Assembly: GCA_016703665.1 (NCBI GenBank)
Contig: JADJBS010000016.1
Span: forward strand, 1-64,000
DNA: 64,000 nucleotides
Direction: 5' to 3'
Source: Candidatus Defluviibacillus avedoerensis
Lineage (GTDB): Bacteria; Pseudomonadota; Gammaproteobacteria; Burkholderiales; Burkholderiaceae_C
Numbering within the stretch: the stretch's first letter is position 1; each line of letters opens with the position of its first letter. Shown here in pieces: positions 57,979 to 64,000 of the stretch. Made by a program: the position numbers and the translations under genes. Below the pieces are notes generated by a model, which was not told where the DNA came from, did no database searches, and saw nothing but the letters and a program-made list of their open reading frames with translations.

Positions 57979-59244
57979 GTGATCACTGAACTTCAGCTTG
58001 AAAACTGGAAGAGCTACGAACGCTCTTCTACATGTTGACCACTTACCATTCTGATAGGTACGAATGCCAGCGGAAAATCAAATGCATTGGATGCTTTCAT
58101 TCTCTTGAATCGAATTGCATCCGGAGCAATGCTTACTTCTGCATTGCAGGGCGACGGCGCTCTAACTCCGATGCGCGGTGGCGTTGACTGGGCAGCACAA
58201 AGACCAGGTTCAAAGTTTGCTATCGGCGTAGTTTGCCGTGCGGATGACTTGACTGACTATGAATACCGGATCGAATGCCGCGTTTCAGAAAATCGTTGTG
58301 ACGTCATTGCCGAGCAACTATTTCGAAAAAAATACCGTACAAATAAATCGGGGCAAAGAACATCAGTGGCGGGGACCGTAAAGCTGTTTAGAACAGATCA
58401 CTGTAGCGACGCTGCGCCCAACATCGTTGCACGCCTGTACAACGAAAAACAAGGCACACCCAGAACACTTGGCCGCTCACATTCGGTCTTATTTCAATTG
58501 GTAGGTCAAAAGCTGCGCCAGGAAATCCAGGACGGAGTCAGTGTTGTCGTTGAATCGCTCAAGGATATTTTTTATCTGGATCCAATCCCGTCACACATGC
58601 GCGCGTACTCGCCGTTAGCGGACAAACTAGATTCAGATGCTAAAAATATTGCAGGTGTTATCGCTGCATTGCCTGAATCAAAGCAGAGGGATATTGAGGC
58701 GGTCCTGACAAAATACGCGAGCAAGCTACCCGAAAGAGACATTCGCAACGTCTATGCGGAAACTGTTGGGAAGTTCAAATCTGACGCCATGCTCTATTGT
58801 GAAGAAGATTGGCTTGGTGCAGGCGAGCGTATGTCAGACGGAACCTTGCGGTTTCTCGCCATTCTGACTGCCCTGCTGACACGCCCGGAAAAGAGCTTAT
58901 TGGTCATAGAAGAAATTGATAATGGCCTTCATCCTTCGAGGGCAACTATGTTGCTGGATATGTTACGAACGATTGGCAAGCAACGTGGTGTTGACGTGCT
59001 TGCTACAACCCACAATCCCGCATTGCTAGACGCGATGGGAACAGAGATGGTCCCATTTATTTCCGTTGCACACAGAGATCGGCGTACAGGTCATAGCATT
59101 TTGGTGTTGCTTGAAGACATTAAGCAACTCCCAAAACTTCTCGCCCAAGGAACTATTGGCCGCTTATCGAGCAGAGGCTTGATTGAAAAGTCGCTCCAGC
59201 AGTCTTTTGATTTTGAGGAATTGGATAAGTCTGAAAATGCCTAA
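57979..59244 (+). pseudogene. SMC/ABC-like AAA ATPase (AAA_21 type) with in-frame TGA
   Basis: Probable motor of a defence-like pair. GTG 57979 with GGAG upstream reads MITELQLENWKSYERS, the canonical first strand of RecF/AAA_21 ATPases, then meets TGA at 58036, then in the same frame Walker A LTILIGTNASGKSNALDAF (58042 on). The rest is open: signature-like GERMSDGTLRFLAILTAL, Walker B SLLVIEEIDNGLHPSRATM and switch His VLATTHNPALLDAM. Corrected length is about 421 aa. Either a true nonsense change, a pair of offsetting indels near 58025-58040, or a sequencing error. No ATG gives a product with Walker A. Overlaps the PIN gene by 8 bases. Confidence 0.75.
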
Positions 59245-59704
59245 GAAAATTCTGATCCTTGACACATCGATTCTTTGTTGCTGGCTGCGCGTGCCCGGTA
59301 AAGACACTGCAGGTAATGCGCAAAATCGCTGGGATCACAATCGAATTGATCAGCTGTTGGTTGCTGAACGAGCTCGGGGCAGTTTATTTGTTCTTCCAAT
59401 CGCCAGCATGATTGAAACTGGCAATCACATTGCCCAATGCACTGGAGACCGATTTAATTTGGCTACGTTACTAACGAATCATTTGCAAAGCACAGTCGAT
59501 GCACTGTCGCCCTGGGCCGCATTTACGGATCAATCAGCACTTTGGGAGCCGCCTAATCTACAAGAATTAGCTGCTACATGGCCTCAGTTGGCTGTCGGAG
59601 GAACCAGTATTGGCGATGCAACCATCAAGCACGTCGCTGAGCATTACTCAAAAGCAGGTTACGAGGTCGAAATCCTTACAGGTGACGAAGGGCTGAAGGC
59701 CTGA
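59237..59704 (+). CDS. PIN-domain nuclease-like protein, partner of the ATPase
   Basis: 155 aa. ATG 59237 overlaps the ATPase stop. Candidate PIN acidic quartet: Asp9 (LILDTSIL), Glu60 (ASMIETGNHI), Asp127 (TSIGDATIKHVAEHY) and Asp150 (EILTGDEGLK), in the usual spacing. PIN proteins are mostly metal-dependent RNases. Unlike VapC toxins there is no small antitoxin upstream; it is coupled to a large ATPase instead, suggesting an ATPase-gated nuclease, as in OLD/Gabija/PARIS-like designs but with a PIN effector. Confidence 0.75.
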   Translation: MPKKILILDTSILCCWLRVPGKDTAGNAQNRWDHNRIDQLLVAERARGSLFVLPIASMIETGNHIAQCTGDRFNLATLLTNHLQSTVDALSPWAAFTDQSALWEPPNLQELAATWPQLAVGGTSIGDATIKHVAEHYSKAGYEVEILTGDEGLKA

Positions 59705-59759
59705 GACACCGCTGACAACCAAATTCCTAGACGTCGAAGCTGAGAGGTCAAGCAGTCGC

Positions 59760-60632
59760 ATGCCGCCTCGCCCGCAAACCATCCAAATCTTCCTCCCCAT
59801 CGGAGACCCGCGCGGCATACGCGTCGCCGAAATCACGACACGAATTGTTCGTGTGATCGAGATACCCCGCAGCAAACTGGCAGACTTCCTTAAGATGCCA
59901 GAAGCGCAGCAGGTCGGCGTGTATTTCTTGGTAGGCGAGCTATCTGAGGCAGGCTTGCCACGCGGTTACATCGGGCAATCTGGCAATGTAGGTGTCCGGC
60001 TCGCACAGCACAACCAGAACAAGGATTTCTGGAACAGGGCCTTGGTGGTGATTTCACTCACCAACAGCATGACCCAAACGCATGCCATGTTTCTGGAGTG
60101 GTTTGCCATTGCAGAAGCGACCAAGGCTGGGCGCTACAGCTTGGAGAACGGAAACTCGGGCGCACGCCCCCACACGCCCGCGCCACTGGAGGCCGATTGC
60201 CATGAGATTCATGAAACGGCTGCCACCTTGCTGGCGACACTGGGGCAACCTGTCTTCGAATCGCTCACCCAAGTCACAGCGACGCCCAGTGAGCGTGAGC
60301 TGTTTTTCTGCAAAGGGCCAGGCGGCAATGGCATAGGTGAGTACACATCAGAAGGATTTGTCGTTCACAAGGATTCAACAGCTCGGATTGAAAACGTGGC
60401 GTCCATTCAGGGCACATCGCAAGAGCGGTTTCGCCTGCAATTGGTCACAGAAGGTGTTTTACAGCTAGTGGGGGACCACTACGTCTTTACACGTGATCAT
60501 CTTTTCTCCAGCCCCAGCATGGCTGCCATTGCGATTCTTGGCCGTTCAGCGAACGGCTGGATCGAGTGGAAGACAGTCGACGGACAAACGCTTGATGGCG
60601 CAAAGCGCCAGATATCGGCGGCGCTTGGCTAA
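59760..60632 (+). CDS. GIY-YIG nuclease with DUF4357-like C-terminus
   Basis: 290 aa. GIY-YIG domain at about 50-120: GVYF (53-56), GYIGQSGNVGVRLAQHN (69-85; Arg80, His84) and Glu113 (MFLEWFAI). C-terminal region (FFCKGPGGNGIGEYTSEGF ... SSPSMAAIAILGRSANGWIE) resembles DUF4357, often joined to GIY-YIG and restriction-type proteins. 55 bases after the PIN gene; its stop overlaps the zeta-toxin ATG by one base. May belong to the same accessory transcript; target DNA/RNA unknown. Confidence 0.8.
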   Translation: MPPRPQTIQIFLPIGDPRGIRVAEITTRIVRVIEIPRSKLADFLKMPEAQQVGVYFLVGELSEAGLPRGYIGQSGNVGVRLAQHNQNKDFWNRALVVISLTNSMTQTHAMFLEWFAIAEATKAGRYSLENGNSGARPHTPAPLEADCHEIHETAATLLATLGQPVFESLTQVTATPSERELFFCKGPGGNGIGEYTSEGFVVHKDSTARIENVASIQGTSQERFRLQLVTEGVLQLVGDHYVFTRDHLFSSPSMAAIAILGRSANGWIEWKTVDGQTLDGAKRQISAALG

Positions 60633-61225
60633 TGGCAATGCAAAAGACCGCCCCTCGCGTCGTTGTGTTTGCAGGTCCCAATGGGGCTGGCAAATCGACG
60701 CACGCGGATGCGATTTTGGCTGGCCTTGGCATTCCAACCTTTGTCAATGCAGACTTCATTGCACGCGGTCTTTCAGGCAGAAATACCGATGCCGTTGCGA
60801 TGGAAGCCGGGCGGATCATGTTGACGCGCCTGCGCCAATTGGCCGACACAGGTGCAGACTTCGGCTTTGAGTCCACATTGTCCAGCCGCAGCTTTGCACC
60901 GTTTCTGCGAAGCCTCAAAGCCAAGGGCTATCAGGTAGCCATTTACTATTTTTCGCTTCCAAATGCGCAGTTGGCGGTACGACGCGTCAAGCTGCGTGTG
61001 AGCTTGGGAGGGCACAACGTGCCCACGGACGTCGTGCTTCGTCGATTCACGCGTAGCCTGCACAACTTCTTCAGCCTCTATGCGCCTCTGGCAGATGCTT
61101 GGACTCTGTTTGATAATGCGTCAGAGGCTCAAGCACAAGCGGTTGCAGCCCAGCTAGGCAATCAACTGACGATCTTTGATTCCCCAAAATGGCAGAAACT
61201 TCAAAAACTCAACCCACCGGTCTAA
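60632..61225 (+). CDS. Zeta-toxin-type P-loop kinase
   Basis: 197 aa. Walker A VVFAGPNGAGKSTHADAIL (GPNGAGKST at 15-23), FVNADFIARGL (substrate-binding Asp), FGFESTLSSRSFAPFL (Glu and Arg of the lid). Matches the short zeta/PezT-like group that phosphorylates UDP-N-acetylglucosamine or similar. The epsilon/PezA antitoxin upstream is missing; instead a 62-aa frame overlaps its 3' end by 37 bases. Confidence 0.85.
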   Translation: MAMQKTAPRVVVFAGPNGAGKSTHADAILAGLGIPTFVNADFIARGLSGRNTDAVAMEAGRIMLTRLRQLADTGADFGFESTLSSRSFAPFLRSLKAKGYQVAIYYFSLPNAQLAVRRVKLRVSLGGHNVPTDVVLRRFTRSLHNFFSLYAPLADAWTLFDNASEAQAQAVAAQLGNQLTIFDSPKWQKLQKLNPPV

Positions 61226-61377
61226 CCTTGTCGCCGAAGGCTTTAAACAAAGCCTTGGCTCAATCTGCGTTGCAGGCACGCCGGATGGCTGAAGCCTTTG
61301 GTGTGAAAGTGCCCTATGCCAGAGCACCATTGGTTACCAAAAAGCGCTCGGTTGGAGTGGCTGCAGCCAAGCCCTGA
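61189..61377 (+). CDS. Small protein overlapping zeta kinase, possible antitoxin
   Basis: 62 aa, ATG inside the last 37 bases of the kinase gene. Basic, with an amphipathic helix (KALNKALAQSALQARRMAEA) and a basic tail. Not similar to epsilon antitoxins that I can see. The overlap implies coupled translation; an antitoxin or partner role is inferred only from position. Confidence 0.6.
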   Translation: MAETSKTQPTGLTLSPKALNKALAQSALQARRMAEAFGVKVPYARAPLVTKKRSVGVAAAKP

Positions 61378-61491
61378 TACATAACCAGACCGTCGCTTCT
61401 ATTTTCATAGCTAGAAGTTCATACAGGTATTGCCGAAAGCCATTTTTTAGACACATGAAACCTTCCCAAGTGCAGCCGAAAGAGGTGCAAC

Positions 61492-61797
61492 ATGGCTGAA
61501 ACCGGCTACAAACCCGTGCCGCATGACGCGGCATTCCGCAAGGCGCTGCTCGCCAAACCCGGTGCACAAAGTGCATTTGATGCACTGGAGGAGGAATACA
61601 CCGCGCTACACGCCATGCAGACGCGCGCCAGACAGCAGGACTGACGCAGGCGGAAGTAGCAAGCCGTATGGGTACAACGGTATCCGCCGTTTCCAGACTC
61701 GAAGCTTCTTTGCGCAGTGAAAGCACTCGCCATTTTTGCCACCTTGCGCAAGTATGCGCAAGCGTGCGGCAAGAAACTCGTTGTTCAGATGGTTTGA
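61492..61797 (+). pseudogene. Orphan XRE/HigA-type antitoxin (two frameshifts)
   Basis: ATG 61492 reads MAETGYKPVPHDAAFRKALL ... SAFDALEEEYTALHAM, the N-terminal region of XRE-type antitoxins; a slip near 61638 gives the HTH GLTQAEVASRMGTTVSAVSR, and another near 61715 gives the C-terminus FATLRKYAQACGKKLVVQMV ending at 61797. About 100 aa when corrected. The RelE-like toxin that normally precedes it is not seen in 61378-61491, so this is a remnant. Confidence 0.7.
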
Positions 61798-62075
61798 TGT
61801 TGCGGGATGCCGCAGCGGACAAATTGGCGCGGGTGACGTTTGCAGGGGGGACTGCCTTCCAGTTTGGGCGGATTCAATGCGCCAACGGACGTGGTGTGTC
61901 GTCGCTTCGGGCGCGACTCACACCGCAACGCAATATTGGGGCGGGCCTCCTGCGCGAAGGAGCTGGCGTTTGCTGAGTGAAACGGGGCCTTCTCTCTCGG
62001 CAAATACCCAATTTGGGCATCATCAACCCCAATATGGGTATTTCAATTCATCCCCCCTGAATCTACCGCACTTGC
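61798..62075. promoter_or_regulatory. Gap with a 42-bp inverted repeat before the winged-helix gene
   Basis: No gene seen in 278 bases. AAATACCCAATTTGGG at 62002-62017 and its near-reverse complement CCCAATATGGGTATTT ending at 62043 form an inverted repeat (about 14 of 16 positions pair) 33 bases before the ATG at 62076. Likely operator for that regulator. Confidence 0.55.
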
Positions 62076-62315
62076 ATGCGCCCTGTTCCCAAGGTGCGCC
62101 AGCGGGTGTTGGCCGTGCTGTTTGGCGCGCCAGACCGCAGCTACTACGCCAACGAGCTGATCGCGCTGGCGCAGTCGGGCACGGGCGCAGTGCAGCGCGA
62201 GCTGGCAGACCTGTCCGCAGCGGGCTTGCTCACCGTCAGCAAGCACAGCAACCAGAAGCATTACCAGGCCAATGTCAGCGCGACGGAAGCGGTATTGAAC
62301 GCCGTTCAAAAATAG
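62076..62315 (+). CDS. Small winged-helix regulator, truncated form of HTH-nucleotidyltransferase family
   Basis: 79 aa. VRQRVLAVLFGAPDRSYYAN, LAQSGTGAVQRELADLSAAG and LLTVSKHSNQKHYQANVSAT form a wHTH found at the N-terminus of MarR/ArsR-like proteins fused to a minimal nucleotidyltransferase (toxin-antitoxin-like) domain. Here the protein stops after VLNAVQK, so the transferase part is missing or never present. Probably binds the inverted repeat upstream. Confidence 0.65.
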   Translation: MRPVPKVRQRVLAVLFGAPDRSYYANELIALAQSGTGAVQRELADLSAAGLLTVSKHSNQKHYQANVSATEAVLNAVQK

Positions 62316-62323
62316 TGGCTCCC

Positions 62324-63082
62324 TCAAGAATCAGTGCGTACCCGCTTCAAACGGATCTGCACATTCGACACCGTGACACCGTCGGGCCGCACCAATGGAA
62401 GCTCCTTCAGCTCAAGGTAGCTCAATGAACGGACCAATTCGCTCAACTTCTTGAAGCCATAGTTGCGGGCATCAAAAGCGGGGTTGATTTTTCCGATATG
62501 GCTACCGATACCACCGAGGGACGCCCACCCGTCTTCACGTGCGTTGGCATCGATGGCGGCAATGATCATGGGCTTAAGCTTGCGGACGTCAGCGACCGGA
62601 ACCGGCTGCGCCTTGGGGGCATCTTTCTCGGGAGCTGGCTCGTTGCGCAGGATTTCGGTGTAAATGAACTTGTCGCACGCCGCCACAAAGGGCTCCGGCG
62701 TTTTACGTTCACCGAAGCCATAGACCACCAGGCCCGCCTCACGTATGCGCGTGGCCAAGCGTGTGAAATCACTGTCGCTACTCACCAAGCAGAATCCGTC
62801 GACCCTGCCGGTATGCAGTACGTCCATGGCGTCGATGATCAGGGCGGAGTCGGTGGCGTTCTTGCCGCTGGTGTAGCTGAACTGCTGTATGGGTTGGATG
62901 GCCATGGTGTGCAGGACCTCTTTCCAGCCTTTCAGGTTGGTGGTGGTCCAGTCGCCATAGGCGCGCTTGATGGTGGCGGTGCCGTAGCGCGAAACTTCGG
63001 CCAGCAGTTCCTGAATGACTGACGCCTGCGCGTTATCGGCGTCTATCAAAACGGCGAGTTTTTGGTTGCTGTTGATTGCCAT
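62324..63082 (-). CDS. NYN-domain RNase-like protein with LOTUS/OST-HTH C-terminus
   Basis: 252 aa from ATG 63082 (GGGAAGG upstream). NYN domain: KLAVLIDADNAQASVIQELL, ATDSALIIDAMDVLHTGRVD and FCLVSSDSDFTRLATRIREA, with the PIN-like Asp residues (DAD, TDSA, SDSDF). Linker with Glu/Pro/Lys, then an OST-HTH/LOTUS domain (AREDGWASLGGIGSHIGKIN, DARNYGFKKLSELVRSL). A common bacterial arrangement thought to act on RNA. Intact. Confidence 0.88.
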   Translation of the reverse strand: MAINSNQKLAVLIDADNAQASVIQELLAEVSRYGTATIKRAYGDWTTTNLKGWKEVLHTMAIQPIQQFSYTSGKNATDSALIIDAMDVLHTGRVDGFCLVSSDSDFTRLATRIREAGLVVYGFGERKTPEPFVAACDKFIYTEILRNEPAPEKDAPKAQPVPVADVRKLKPMIIAAIDANAREDGWASLGGIGSHIGKINPAFDARNYGFKKLSELVRSLSYLELKELPLVRPDGVTVSNVQIRLKRVRTDS

Positions 63083-63237
63083 GGTTACCTTCCCGTGTTG
63101 ACCGGCATCGTACCGGGCGCGGTCGATCGATTGGAGGCAATGAAGCAATGCAAATGTCCCACATCGCTTGAAACGATTCAATTTTTATAGCAATAGATCC
63201 TGAATAGACATGCCTAAAGACCAATTAAACTGACCCT

Positions 63238-64000
63238 ATGGCCGAACCCCTCATCGCCCAATATGGACCCGACGTGCCCCAAGCCATCGCGCGCATGGTG
63301 AAGGCGGTGCACCCGCGTTTTGATGCGGATGCGTTTTTGCACGACGCACTTTCAGGTTATGAAGCGCTGGCATTGATGCCGCGGGGCAAGCACATTGCAC
63401 GGGCGCTGCACCGGCACTTGCCGGCCAACTATCCAGATGCACTAGGTATTTTGCTGGCGTCTGCCCAGCAGCCGCATGGGCGTGATCCGGGGCTATCGCT
63501 CGCGTCTTTTTTGTTTTTGCCACACACGGTGTTTGTGGCCGAATTCGGTTTGGGGCATTTTGATTTGTCGATGCAGGCGCAACATGCGCTGACCCAGCGG
63601 TTTACGGCAGAGTTCAGCATTCGGCCTTTTTTGCAAAAGCACACGCAGGCTACCCTTGAGCGCCTGATGGATTGGACGCGCGACCCAAGCGAGCATGTGC
63701 GCCGGCTGGTCTCCGAGGGCACGCGGCCCAGATTGCCTTGGGCCTCGCGCCTGCCCGCTTTTCAGCGCGATCCCATGCCGGTGTTGGCCTTGCTGGAGCG
63801 CTTGAAGGACGACCCCGCGCTGTATGTGCGGCGCTCAGTAGCCAACAACCTCAATGACATCGGCAAAGACCACCCCGGTGTGCTGGCAGACACGGCCAAC
63901 GCGTGGCTCAAGGACGCCACGCCCGAGAGGCAATGGGTTGTGCAGCATGCGTTGCGCTCTGCGGTCAAACGCGGCGAGCCGGGCGCGCTGGCAGCGCTGG
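63238..64000 (+). CDS. AlkD-like DNA alkylation repair protein, 3' end beyond window
   Basis: 254 codons open from ATG 63238 to the window end. Helical-repeat protein with VKAVHPRFDADAFLHDAL, RLMDWTRDPSEHVRRLVSEG, RPRLPWASRLPAFQRDPMPV and VRRSVANNLNDIGKDHP, hallmarks of AlkC/AlkD-type HEAT-repeat glycosylases that excise N3/N7-alkyl purines. Intact as far as seen. Confidence 0.85.
   Translation, partial: MAEPLIAQYGPDVPQAIARMVKAVHPRFDADAFLHDALSGYEALALMPRGKHIARALHRHLPANYPDALGILLASAQQPHGRDPGLSLASFLFLPHTVFVAEFGLGHFDLSMQAQHALTQRFTAEFSIRPFLQKHTQATLERLMDWTRDPSEHVRRLVSEGTRPRLPWASRLPAFQRDPMPVLALLERLKDDPALYVRRSVANNLNDIGKDHPGVLADTANAWLKDATPERQWVVQHALRSAVKRGEPGALAAL

Noticed and set aside
59237..59704. 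VapBC-type toxin-antitoxin system
   Set aside because: No small DNA-binding antitoxin upstream; the PIN gene overlaps a large ATPase gene instead.

Overview
The window looks like betaproteobacterial DNA, probably Burkholderiales/Comamonadaceae. This rests on high GC, the gene families (TctC/Bug solute-binding protein, IorAB-type molybdo-hydroxylase, Anbu protease, MutS/GlnS sequence style) and dense short-spaced operons. No rRNA, tRNA or CRISPR array was found.

Regions. (1) 1-9.3 kb: a leftward catabolic operon (DUF35, thiolase, SDR, TctC-type binding protein, CaiB CoA-transferase, enoyl-CoA hydratase, livG, livF, livH) with a divergent LysR gene and a separate maleylacetate-reductase-like gene. 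Both leftward promoters carry the same bipartite motif. Almost every gene here is broken by single-base indels, often in homopolymers. (2) 9.4-15.6 kb: a leftward run (iorA, iorB, membrane protein, Tat-exported hydrolase, LtrA) downstream of a MerR-type divergent promoter made of a perfect 29-bp inverted repeat; the first gene behind it is a 49-codon SDR stump. (3) 15.8-23.5 kb: three IS91-type elements, each with a tyrosine recombinase plus an HUH transposase. Two are a 2586-bp direct tandem repeat. (4) 23.5-34 kb: a mobilisation module (candidate oriT, small accessory protein, MobF relaxase-helicase), an IS21-family insertion, an excisionase-like HTH protein and an integrase next to mutS. 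This looks like one end of an integrative element.

(5) 34.2-44.6 kb: core-like, mostly intact genes: mutS, a Tim44-like protein, Anbu protease plus hydrolase, uppP, two 2TM proteins with a LytS/LytTR pair, and an odd P-loop protein. (6) 44.6-54.7 kb: a GntR-controlled catabolic operon with a complete branched-chain-type ABC transporter (binding protein, H, M, G, F), three SDRs, a KstD-like flavoprotein and a GST. It parallels region 1 in logic and is intact. (7) 54.7-57.9 kb: a His/Pro-rich exported protein, a PAS-GGDEF diguanylate cyclase and glnS. (8) 58-62.3 kb: an accessory, defence-like island: an SMC/ABC-like AAA ATPase overlapping a PIN-type nuclease, a GIY-YIG protein, a zeta-type kinase overlapping a 62-aa protein, an orphan XRE antitoxin and a small winged-helix regulator. 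It is followed by a NYN-LOTUS protein and an AlkD-like gene cut by the window end.

The most interesting items are the ATPase-PIN pair at 58-59.7 kb, the MerR double operator, the shared bipartite LysR-type motif, the Gly-Ala hexanucleotide repeat beside the relaxase HUH motif, and the tandem IS91 copies that differ almost only by indels. The last point suggests that part of the left half's gene breakage is consensus error rather than biology.
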